In this document: positions 43,265-51,060 of the stretch, piece by piece
How positions within the stretch are numbered: the first letter of the stretch is position 1
Layout: the number at the start of each line of letters is the position of its first letter
Origin: Chitinophaga eiseniae
GTDB taxonomy: Bacteria; Bacteroidota; Bacteroidia; Chitinophagales; Chitinophagaceae
Assembly (NCBI RefSeq): GCF_012641265.1
Contig: NZ_JABAHZ010000002.1
Location: 434,001-498,000, forward strand
Length of the DNA: 64,000 nucleotides
Direction: 5' to 3'
Program-made: the position numbers and the translations under genes
The notes under the pieces: model-generated
What the model was told of the DNA's origin: nothing
The model's input: only the letters and a program-made list of their open reading frames with translations
The model's database searches: none

Positions 43265-45049
43265 TCAGTTAGGAGAAACAGCAGTAGCCGTGTCTACCGG
43301 TGCGGCAAACAGGCTGTCTTCGTATGCTTTTTCTTTCGCTTTCTTTTCCTTCATTACTTTGGCTACTTCTGTACCCAGGTTTACCAGTTGCACGAGGCTG
43401 TTCTGGTCTTTGTTTTTGAAGGTCAATACCGCTTCGGTGTGTTGTACATCGCCGCCATCAGCTTTGCTTACTACAGTAAAGTCTTTCAGCAATGCTTTGG
43501 ATTTCTGCAATACTGTTTTTTCATCGCCTTCGGCCTTGTCTTCGGGAATGATACTGATTACTTTTTCCAGGTCTACGTAACCACCCAGCATGCTTCCTTT
43601 CACTTTACTTTCTACGCCTTCTGGCAGTTTTACACTGCCTTTGCCGCCGAGGTATTGTTGTAATACTACGCTATCGGAGCCTACTGTCACAAATTTTTCG
43701 GTGATAGATACCGGTGGCATGGTGGCAGCGGCCATGGGGTTAGCAATCACGTAGTGGTCGCCTTCACGGGTAAATACTTCTTTCAGCATAGGGGAAGTCA
43801 TTACCTTATTGAAAGCATCTTTATTCCCTACTTTAAGGCTAAAGATCCATTTGGCAGAAGGTTTTTCTACGAATTCGCCGGGCATGTATTCAGATTCTTT
43901 CTTGGTGATAGCCAGGTCAGAAGCTACGTATACCAGTTGTCCTTCAAAAGCATTCAGGATATCGTCCATGCTCAGGCCGGATTTACCGGAGATGGCCATA
44001 TTTACCACGCCGTCCATACCGGTAGCTTTAATGATTTCACCGATCATGCGGAAATCAAAGGCATAAGAGATAAACCCGGTAATGCTTTCGGCAGGATATT
44101 TCTTCAGCATATCCAGGTCAATTTCTTTCTTACCATATTTTTTGTAGATGCCTGCAATTTCCTTACCCATGAAGGTATTGCCATTAAACAGGATCTTACC
44201 GTTTTCGAAGTTAACGGTACCGGTGTAATAGGTGCCTTCCATCAGCTTTTTCACGTTGGCCGGAATCATGGTGAACTGGCCGCTGTTGTAGATGGCTTCA
44301 GGATTTACGAATACGCCGGCATCTGCATTTTCTTTCAGCAGCTTAGCAAATGGCTCGATAGAACCGGCAGATTCTTCCTTTTTCAGGTGGAAAAGGTGAT
44401 CTACTTCGGCTACCCAGTTTTTGATAGTAGCATCGTCATCAGTAGCTCTGAGAGCGGCTGGAACTGCTACAGCGCTGTCAACTATTGGTTGATCTCCATT
44501 GGGAGAAGACTGATTGGAGCCTCCCGGGGCGTACTGCTCCAGGTTGTTTGGGTCTATAGCGCTGATATAAATAACGGCCGATTTATTCCAGCCGATTACA
44601 GCGTGCTGCTTGGTTTCCCAGATATATTTGAAATCATTTTGTGTTTTCAGAGAGAAGTCAGCGACATTTTTTTTGAGATAGGCCTCAAATTTGTCGGCAT
44701 CTTTCAGGCTGGCGGTAAGTGCCACATATGATTTTTTCTCAGCGGCCTGTCCCTGGAATACGATAGAAGCGAAGAAGTGGCTTTGGAGGTCAATACCGGA
44801 ATTTTCGGCATCTTTCCAGGCTTTCATTACTTCATTGGCAGTGTCTTTGGTGTCGGCAGCGGCAAACAGCTTATCCATAGTGATCCCATTGGTCACCAGT
44901 TTGGTAGTCAGTTGTTTGGCATTGAGGTCAATCACCACACCGGCTGTCTTGGGAATGTACCGGCTCTCTTCGGGGTTTTTGGAGCAGGACGACAGGATAA
45001 CCGCTGCGGCTACAGCGGTTAACAAAACTTTGGAAATTGTTCTTTTCAT
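43265..45049 (-). CDS. DUF4836 lipoprotein
   Basis: 594 residues from the ATG at 45049; this start gives a strong lipoprotein leader (KVLLTAVAAAVILSSC). The frame stays open upstream to 45160 but the extra 37 residues are not signal-like. The protein follows the DUF4836 pattern seen across Bacteroidota: YIPKTAGVVIDLNAKQLTTK, SHFFASIVFQG, ISAIDPNNLEQY, and a C-terminal Lys-rich repeat VMKEKKAKEKAYEDSL. Probably outer-membrane lipidated; function unknown. Confidence 0.85.
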   Translation of the reverse strand: MKRTISKVLLTAVAAAVILSSCSKNPEESRYIPKTAGVVIDLNAKQLTTKLVTNGITMDKLFAAADTKDTANEVMKAWKDAENSGIDLQSHFFASIVFQGQAAEKKSYVALTASLKDADKFEAYLKKNVADFSLKTQNDFKYIWETKQHAVIGWNKSAVIYISAIDPNNLEQYAPGGSNQSSPNGDQPIVDSAVAVPAALRATDDDATIKNWVAEVDHLFHLKKEESAGSIEPFAKLLKENADAGVFVNPEAIYNSGQFTMIPANVKKLMEGTYYTGTVNFENGKILFNGNTFMGKEIAGIYKKYGKKEIDLDMLKKYPAESITGFISYAFDFRMIGEIIKATGMDGVVNMAISGKSGLSMDDILNAFEGQLVYVASDLAITKKESEYMPGEFVEKPSAKWIFSLKVGNKDAFNKVMTSPMLKEVFTREGDHYVIANPMAAATMPPVSITEKFVTVGSDSVVLQQYLGGKGSVKLPEGVESKVKGSMLGGYVDLEKVISIIPEDKAEGDEKTVLQKSKALLKDFTVVSKADGGDVQHTEAVLTFKNKDQNSLVQLVNLGTEVAKVMKEKKAKEKAYEDSLFAAPVDTATAVSPN

Positions 45050-45132
45050 AAAAGATATAAAAATTAAGAGTTGATTCGGAGCAACAACGGTTGCTAACAA
45101 TACACTACCACCATCGTGGTATTTCATTCGTG

Positions 45133-45140
45133 CAAAAGTA
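45133..45140 (-). promoter_or_regulatory. Bacteroidota -7 promoter element before the DUF4836 gene
   Basis: The minus strand reads TACTTTTG (exact TAnnTTTG). It gives a leader of about 75 nt to the 45049 start, supporting that start over 45160, which would lie upstream of the promoter. Confidence 0.45.
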
Positions 45141-45212
45141 CGTATATTTTTGTAGCACATATGTCTGATTTTTCCCTTTCGACGTACAATAATTCAATAC
45201 TGTTTAAGTTTA

Positions 45213-45220
45213 TACCTTTG
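45213..45220 (+). promoter_or_regulatory. Bacteroidota -7 promoter element before the YciI-like gene
   Basis: TACCTTTG is an exact TAnnTTTG match 45 nt before the ATG. With the minus-strand box at 45133 it forms a divergent promoter pair. Confidence 0.45.
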
Positions 45221-45264
45221 CTACTAACTATGAAACTATTACTAAATACCATAGAAAAACCATT

Positions 45265-45543
45265 ATGTTCCTGATCATGCTGCAATACATACGGCCAGTA
45301 GCCGCTATAGAGCACTATATGGAGGCGCACACAGCGTTCCTTCAAAAGCATTACGACAGCGGTCGTTTTATTCTGTCTGGCCGAAGAAAACCTAAATCCG
45401 GCGCCGTTATTCTCTGTAATGCGTCCAGTCGCAAAGAGGTAGAGGAAATTATGAGTGAAGATCCGCTCGAAAAATACCAGCTGGCCCTTTACGAGATTAT
45501 TGAGTTTGAGCCGACGAAGTACGCCAACACCCTTGGAAAATAG
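45265..45543 (+). CDS. YciI family protein
   Basis: 92 residues, normal for the YciI ferredoxin-like fold. MEAHTAFLQKHYDSGRFILSGRR near residues 19-41 holds the conserved His/Asp pair proposed as the active site, followed by the GAVIL strand and EVEEIMSEDPLEKYQLALYEIIEF, the common C-terminal signature. Members include 5-chloro-hydroxyhydroquinone dehydrochlorinase, but most have no assigned function. Confidence 0.88.
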   Translation: MFLIMLQYIRPVAAIEHYMEAHTAFLQKHYDSGRFILSGRRKPKSGAVILCNASSRKEVEEIMSEDPLEKYQLALYEIIEFEPTKYANTLGK

Positions 45544-45595
45544 TTTCCGCTTTCTTTTTGACTGCCAACTGCTTACGCTTCTTTATTCCGGATAA

Positions 45596-46612
45596 TTACT
45601 GCATAAAGTAAATGACCTTCGTCAGCCATTTGCTACTATCCTTTTCCTTGCCCGGATCTGTTACATACATCTCTATTGTGGGTGGAACAATTTTTCTGCC
45701 TTTATCAGTAATGAACTTTTGAATAGCCACATGTGCATTGGCTATTTTGCTATACGGTCCGTAATAATCTGCATAGGCTGCCTGTGCAGCGGGTAGGGTA
45801 ATAATTTCATAGCCATTACCGGGTTTACTGCCTTCCGGTACGGGAATCGCAGCGGCCATATCGGTCTGGTGCAGCTTTTTGTCCCAGGTAAAGAAAATGC
45901 CACAGGGTACTCCCGGCTGCAAATTAGCGGCAGTGGTAGCATTGTAGATTGTTTCCAGGTTTTGGTGATAGTAGTCGGTAATCCTGCTCATCGGGATGGT
46001 TTTCCTAACGGCAGCATAGGTAGTGGCCGGGAAATTCATTTCCTTTACGGTTACATCGATGCCGTTAGGGGTGCCGGGGCCCTTGACCTCGGCCTCCGCC
46101 ATGCTTTTCAGGTGTTGCAACCCCTGGTCAAAATCCTTCTCCAGCGCGCCTTTCATGAAAAGCGACATCACATTTTGGGGCCGGTCGTAATGCGTATCGA
46201 ACCCCCAAATCACCTTGGTTTTTCCGGCGGCTTCAGACAATTGGAAGTATACATCTGACTCCGACTTAAAAGGACTCGTAAAGGTAAGTTTCTGGGTTAC
46301 CGCCTTATAAGGTTCTAAAGACAGGTGTTGTAATCTTCCTTCTCCTATTCTTTTCCCTGACCAGGAATCGGTGGCGCCTACCGTGCCATCATCACCACTG
46401 ATGGTGTATTTGGCGGTAGAGTCCATCTGTCTCCAGGCGCTCCATTCGTTAAACTTTTCGAATCTGACAATATCATTCCATACAACGCCCGCAGGAGCAT
46501 TGATTTCAACGCTGCGCTCCACATGCATCACAGTGGGTGCAAAAAGGATCAACACAATAGCAATAAACAGGATGAGTCCTATAATCCAGGCGAGTGTTTT
46601 AAGTACTTTCAT
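45596..46612 (-). CDS. membrane-anchored SRPBCC plus GyrI-like ligand-binding protein
   Basis: 338 residues. One N-terminal helix (LAWIIGLILFIAIVLILFAP) anchors it. Residues about 30-170 form a START/SRPBCC polyketide-cyclase-like domain (VEINAPAGVVWNDIVRFEKFNEWSAW), and residues about 180-338 a GyrI-like/AraC effector-binding domain (MNFPATTYAAVRKTIPM, GIFFTWDKK, AAYADYYGPYSK). Both folds bind small hydrophobic ligands. No DNA-binding domain is present, so it is not a transcription factor itself. Function unknown. Confidence 0.8.
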   Translation of the reverse strand: MKVLKTLAWIIGLILFIAIVLILFAPTVMHVERSVEINAPAGVVWNDIVRFEKFNEWSAWRQMDSTAKYTISGDDGTVGATDSWSGKRIGEGRLQHLSLEPYKAVTQKLTFTSPFKSESDVYFQLSEAAGKTKVIWGFDTHYDRPQNVMSLFMKGALEKDFDQGLQHLKSMAEAEVKGPGTPNGIDVTVKEMNFPATTYAAVRKTIPMSRITDYYHQNLETIYNATTAANLQPGVPCGIFFTWDKKLHQTDMAAAIPVPEGSKPGNGYEIITLPAAQAAYADYYGPYSKIANAHVAIQKFITDKGRKIVPPTIEMYVTDPGKEKDSSKWLTKVIYFMQ

Positions 46613-46697
46613 GACTGTCGGGGGTTGATGATAATAAAAATACGTCTTTTTATTGTCAACCGGCAGCTCACGTTGGCATCAGGCAGAAGAATGCAGG

Positions 46698-47189
46698 TTA
46701 CTCTAATTCATTATTGCTGGCTTTGTTTTGCTCGTACCGCTCATTCGCTTCCTGTGCTTTTTCAAAGTCCAGGATCACGGAGTTAATACAATAGCGGAGA
46801 CCTGTGGGCGGCGGCCCATCATCGAATACATGCCCCAGGTGCGATTGACAACGACCGCATAAAACCTCCGTCCGGTGCATGCCATGGGTATTATCCGGGG
46901 CATAAATAACGCTTGTTTTAGTAAGCGGCTGAAAGAAACTCGGCCATCCGCAGGTACTATCAAATTTGGCATCAGATACGAATAAAGGATTTCCGCAGGC
47001 AGCACAATAATAGGTCCCATTTTCTTTATTATTCCAGTACTTTCCGGTAAAAGCCCATTCCGTTCCTTTTTCCCTGGCAATGTGATACACCTCTTGTGGC
47101 AATAGTTCCCTCCATTGTTCGTCCGTCAGATTAACTTTAGTGGCATCTGTATGGGAGTAAACCTCTCCCTTCTTTTTTCCGTCTTCCAT
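46698..47189 (-). CDS. msrB: peptide-methionine (R)-S-oxide reductase
   Basis: Reduces the R form of methionine sulfoxide in proteins. 163 residues. Zinc site: Cys62/Cys65 in YCAACG and Cys111/Cys114 in CGRCQSHLGH. The catalytic Cys134 sits in RYCINS; Cys80 in CGWPSF can be the resolving Cys. No MsrA fusion and no signal peptide, so it is cytoplasmic. Its -7 element lies at 47250-47257. Confidence 0.93.
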   Translation of the reverse strand: MEDGKKKGEVYSHTDATKVNLTDEQWRELLPQEVYHIAREKGTEWAFTGKYWNNKENGTYYCAACGNPLFVSDAKFDSTCGWPSFFQPLTKTSVIYAPDNTHGMHRTEVLCGRCQSHLGHVFDDGPPPTGLRYCINSVILDFEKAQEANERYEQNKASNNELE

Positions 47190-47249
47190 TGATTTCTATT
47201 TTTCGCCGTTACTTGGGCAGGCACAGTTCGTACCCCTGATAGAGATATT

Positions 47250-47257
47250 CAAAATTA
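47250..47257 (-). promoter_or_regulatory. Bacteroidota -7 promoter element before msrB
   Basis: The minus strand reads TAATTTTG (exact TAnnTTTG), giving a leader of about 55 nt. Confidence 0.4.
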
Positions 47258-47513
47258 TTAGTTTCCATAGGTACATATGTAAAGTTTTGATTCGTTAACT
47301 TCTCATTAACACTAGCGTTGCGATTGTTGTTAGTCTGTTGCTTCGTCTTTTTTCACCTACTTAAAGTACGTATGAATATGCATAATGGATTGTTATTTCC
47401 TGCAAATCAAGGGCGTATTTCACAAAACAGTGGGTTTTTTGTTTAAAACTGTCTGATAATCACCGACGAGCAACTGCACAGAAATTGTTAACTTTACAGC
47501 AAAAGGCTAGTAA
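47258..47513. other. gap between msrB and mutL
   Basis: No gene is seen in this part of the 324-bp divergent gap. It contains TAACTTTA at 47489-47496 (one base off the -7 consensus), a plausible mutL promoter 18 nt before the start, and a poly-T stretch near 47435 with partial dyad symmetry (ACAAAA/TTTTGT). Confidence 0.4.
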
Positions 47514-49415
47514 GTGGCGGATATCATCAATTTATTACCAGACAATATAGCGAACCAGATAGCTGCAGGAGAAGTGATACAAAGACCGGCATCAGCGGTA
47601 AAAGAATTACTGGAAAACGCAGTGGACGCAGGAGCTACCGAGATTCAGCTGATCATAAAAGATGCAGGCAAAGAGTTAGTGCAGGTAATTGATAACGGTG
47701 GCGGTATGAGCGAAACAGATGCCCGTATGTGCTTTGAACGCCATGCTACCTCAAAAATACAATCCATCGATGATCTGTTCCAGATCACTACCATGGGATT
47801 CCGGGGTGAAGCCCTCGCTTCTATTGCCGCCGTATCCCAGGTAGAGCTCAAAACCCGTAAACGGGGCTCTGAGGTAGGTACCTACGTGGAAATAGACAAT
47901 AGCTTCGTGCAAAAGCAGGAACCCTGTCAAACGGCAGAAGGAACCAGCATTGCCATGAAAAACCTGTTCTTTAACGTACCCGCCCGCCGGAACTTCCTCA
48001 AAAGCAACGCGGCGGAAATGAGACATATTGTAGATGAATTTATCCGGGTAGCCATGGCTTTCCCACAACTGCAATTCTCCCTCACCAGCAATAATCAACA
48101 GCTGTTCCACCTCGAGAAAGGATCCCTTAAACAACGTATCGTTGCCATCCTGGGCCAACATTATAATGCCCGCCTGGTGAGCGTAAAGGAAACTACCGAC
48201 TACATGAATGTGTACGGATTTGTAGGAAAACCCGAAACCGCTAAAAAAACCAGGGGCGACCAGTTCTTTTTCGTCAATAACCGCTTTATTAAAAGCTCCT
48301 ACCTCAATCATGCAGTCATGAACGCTTTTGCCGACATTATCCCGGCAGATAGCTTCCCCCTGTATGTATTGTTTATTGATGTAAACCCGGAACATGTGGA
48401 CATCAACGTACATCCCACCAAACAGGAAATCAAGTTTGATGACGAAAAACTGATGTACGCCTTTGTTCAGTCAGCCGTGAAACACTCTCTCGCCCAGTTC
48501 AGCATTACCGCTACGCTGGACTTTGACCTCGACCCCAACATCCAGGCGCTGGATGCCGTAAGCAAACCGTTTACCGCACAACAACAGCAAGAGTCGACGC
48601 AAAGTTCCCTGTATAAATCCTTTACACAGGCCAACCAGGCCCATATGATCGATAAAAGCAGCAATAGCAGTAACCTGAAACACTGGAAAGACCTGTACGA
48701 GCCAGCTGGCAACAGCGACAACTACACTACCAGCGCTTATACCGTAGAACCGGAACCAGAAACCCGGCCCGCTGTAACATATGAAAGCCAGCCTCATGCT
48801 ACGGCTTCCGTTATCGATGAACGTTGGCAGGATACACCGAAAGACCAGAAAGTACCAGTACAGATACAGCAACAGTACATTTTATCTCAGATCAAATCAG
48901 GCTTTATATTAATAGACCAACAGGCGGCCCATGAAAGAATCCTGTATGAACGCTACCAGCGCGCATTAGTAGAAGCTCCCATGGCCACCCAACAAAGCCT
49001 GTTCCCGCAAACCCTGCAACTGCCTCCCGCAGATGCAGCCCTGATCAGTGAAATGCTGGGCGACCTGCAAACACTGGGCTATGACCTGGAGCCTTTTGGC
49101 AACAATACCTTTGTCGTTCGCGGTACTCCGGCCGACATCCAGAATAACAACAACCAGGCTACCATAGAGAACCTGCTGGAACAATTTAAAAACTTCAGCC
49201 ACGAGCTGAAAGTCAATCCGAGAGAACAGCTCATTCGCTCTATGGCCCGTAACAATGCCATTCCCACCGGCAAAGTACTGGCCGCCCGCGAAATGCAGAA
49301 TATCATCGACGAACTATTTGCCTGCAGTATGCCTAATGTGGCTCCCGGCGGCAAATTCACCTTTATATCCTTTAAACTCACTGACCTCGCCCGCATGTTC
49401 GAACGGGGGAATTGA
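47514..49415 (+). CDS. mutL: DNA mismatch repair protein MutL
   Basis: 633 residues. GHKL ATPase: IANQIAAGEVIQRPASAVKELLENAVDAGA near the N-terminus, then VIDNGGGMS and TTMGFRGEALASI; the transducer domain has RGDQFFFVNNRF. The C-terminal metal-binding motif of endonuclease-type MutL reads DQQAAHERILYE, with Gln for the usual His, and the final motif reads FACSMPNVAPGGKFTF in place of a CPHGRPT-like end. Start is GTG at 47514 (VADIINLLP). A long inverted repeat begins 4 nt after the TGA stop. Confidence 0.94.
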   Translation: MADIINLLPDNIANQIAAGEVIQRPASAVKELLENAVDAGATEIQLIIKDAGKELVQVIDNGGGMSETDARMCFERHATSKIQSIDDLFQITTMGFRGEALASIAAVSQVELKTRKRGSEVGTYVEIDNSFVQKQEPCQTAEGTSIAMKNLFFNVPARRNFLKSNAAEMRHIVDEFIRVAMAFPQLQFSLTSNNQQLFHLEKGSLKQRIVAILGQHYNARLVSVKETTDYMNVYGFVGKPETAKKTRGDQFFFVNNRFIKSSYLNHAVMNAFADIIPADSFPLYVLFIDVNPEHVDINVHPTKQEIKFDDEKLMYAFVQSAVKHSLAQFSITATLDFDLDPNIQALDAVSKPFTAQQQQESTQSSLYKSFTQANQAHMIDKSSNSSNLKHWKDLYEPAGNSDNYTTSAYTVEPEPETRPAVTYESQPHATASVIDERWQDTPKDQKVPVQIQQQYILSQIKSGFILIDQQAAHERILYERYQRALVEAPMATQQSLFPQTLQLPPADAALISEMLGDLQTLGYDLEPFGNNTFVVRGTPADIQNNNNQATIENLLEQFKNFSHELKVNPREQLIRSMARNNAIPTGKVLAAREMQNIIDELFACSMPNVAPGGKFTFISFKLTDLARMFERGN

Positions 49416-49418
49416 TTT

Positions 49419-49525
49419 GAGCAGAAAGCTGAAAGCGTAAAGCAAAAAGCTATTTAAGCGAGTAATGACGCACTTTGGTCATTCGCTTAAATAGCTTTTT
49501 GCTTTACGCTTTCAGCTTTCTGCTC
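49419..49525. repeat. long inverted repeat built of AAAGC heptads (copy B)
   Basis: The left arm runs GAGCAGAAAGC, then TGAAAGC, GTAAAGC, AAAAAGC, TATTTAAGCGA and an AATGAC core. The right arm is its near-perfect complement (49476-49525). It shares the arm order, the AAAGC units, TATT and the AATGACC core with copy A at 10783. The right arm runs 14 nt into the gluconokinase gene and supplies codons Ala-Glu-Ser and its stop; the left arm begins 4 nt after the mutL stop. Confidence 0.85.
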
Positions 49526-50978
49526 CTTCCAGCAATTCATATACCTTCCTGAAACGCCGGTATTTCTGCTGATACCAATCATATAAATCCCTGTCGGGAT
49601 CAAATGCTACAGCCGGAGTTGTTGCTGCGTTTACCGGCTCGGGTAATCCTAACGCCCTGGCGGCCAATATAATAGCACCCAAGGCAGAAGCATCCCGCTC
49701 CTGTCGCAGATACATCGTTTGCCCGAAAATATCCGCCATCAGCTGAATCCAGCCCGGCGAATGGGTAAAGCCCCCGCTTACCAATATTTTTTGCACCGGC
49801 CCTGCGGTTTCCTGCAATGCGGCTTTAATACTTAACAAGGCAAAGCAAATACCTTCCAACACCGCCCTGGTAAAATGTGCGGGGGTATGCTGGGGTTGTA
49901 TGCCTATAAATGCCGCGGTGGCGTGGCTATTCCACATAGGTGCCCGCTCCCCCAGCAGGTAAGGCAGGCATAACAGGCCATCGGACTGGATTTTCAGGGC
50001 TTCATTCACCAACCGGTCCAGTGCTTCCGGCGGCTGTTGCAGGAAATCCCTGATCAGCCATTGTAATACCACCCCTCCATTGTTAGAGGCACCACCGGTA
50101 ATATATATATGATCTGTAAGGAGATACGTAAAAAGACGGCCCTTACCATCAGTGAGGGCCTGGCTGCCGGCCATCCTCACCGCCCCACTGGTGCCAATGG
50201 TAAGCGTTGCATGCCCCGGCAACATGGCGCCGCTGCCTAATTGCGCCAGGCATCCATCGCTGCCTCCTATAACAAAAGGTGTATGGGCCGGGATGCCCAG
50301 ATCCGCTGCCACTGCAGGTAAGAGCCCATTTATTACCGTGTCGGCCGGTACCGGGTCCGGCAACTGTGCCGGCCGGATGCCCGCTACCCGGAGCGCGGTA
50401 TCATTCCATTGTAAAGCATGAATGTCGAATAAGCCCGTAGCGGAAGCTATAGAGTGATCGGTTACATATCTCCCAAAGAAATGATGAAAGATATATTCCT
50501 TAATACCCGGAAACATGGCCGCCTGTGCAAACAGCTCCGGTTGCTGCTCCCGTAGCCAGATCAGCTTACATAATGGCGACATGGCATGTATGGGCGTACC
50601 TGTTTGCCGGTATATCTCCTTCCCTTCCGGCGTATCGCGCAAGGCCATGGCGCAGGATTCGCTCCGGTTGTCGGCCCAGATAATAAGAGGCGTCAGTGCT
50701 TCACCGGATTGGCTTATGGCCATAATGCTATGCATGGCACTACTGAAGGCAATAGCGGTGGGCGGATAGCCCATTTCGGATACCACGGTACGGATACCGG
50801 TTTTGACGGCATCGAGTATTATTTCGGGCGATTGCTCACTATAACCGGGCTTCGGATGTTGGGTAGGATACGACTGTTGAAAAACTGCTCCAAATTTACC
50901 GTTCATCCTTAGCACAATCGATTTTGCACTGCTGGTGCCTATATCTACGCCAATAATATACGCATGATGGTCGCTCAT
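49512..50978 (-). CDS. gntK: FGGY carbohydrate kinase, gluconokinase-like
   Basis: 488 residues with the two actin-like FGGY domains. N-terminal GVDIGTSSAKSIVL (phosphate 1), AIAFSSAMHSIMAI and IIWADNRSESCA; the latter two are typical of the FGGY gluconokinase branch rather than xylulokinase. The later VIGGSDGCLAQLGSGA, LTIGTSGAVRM and ILVSGGFTHSPGWIQLMADIFG are the second-domain signatures. Substrate is inferred as gluconate. It is divergent from the GMC/gluconate-dehydrogenase-like genes, a fitting context. The last residues (AES) come from the repeat arm. Alternative: xylulokinase. Confidence 0.8.
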   Translation of the reverse strand: MSDHHAYIIGVDIGTSSAKSIVLRMNGKFGAVFQQSYPTQHPKPGYSEQSPEIILDAVKTGIRTVVSEMGYPPTAIAFSSAMHSIMAISQSGEALTPLIIWADNRSESCAMALRDTPEGKEIYRQTGTPIHAMSPLCKLIWLREQQPELFAQAAMFPGIKEYIFHHFFGRYVTDHSIASATGLFDIHALQWNDTALRVAGIRPAQLPDPVPADTVINGLLPAVAADLGIPAHTPFVIGGSDGCLAQLGSGAMLPGHATLTIGTSGAVRMAGSQALTDGKGRLFTYLLTDHIYITGGASNNGGVVLQWLIRDFLQQPPEALDRLVNEALKIQSDGLLCLPYLLGERAPMWNSHATAAFIGIQPQHTPAHFTRAVLEGICFALLSIKAALQETAGPVQKILVSGGFTHSPGWIQLMADIFGQTMYLRQERDASALGAIILAARALGLPEPVNAATTPAVAFDPDRDLYDWYQQKYRRFRKVYELLEGAES

Positions 50979-51060
50979 ATAAAAAACCTTCCTTTTTCCG
51001 CATTTAATTTATAGATTTAAAACCGGTGTTTCTTATAAAAAGTCTAAAATATCCACGCAA

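Noticed and set aside
43754..44731. 325-residue open frame antisense to DUF4836
   Set aside because: It lies wholly inside a well-supported lipoprotein gene on the other strand, lacks recognised motifs, and is Phe/His-rich as expected from a reverse-complement shadow.
45230..45274. 14-codon leader frame (MKLLLNTIEKPLCS) overlapping the YciI start
   Set aside because: Could be a leader peptide, but such short frames are common by chance and no attenuator hairpin follows.
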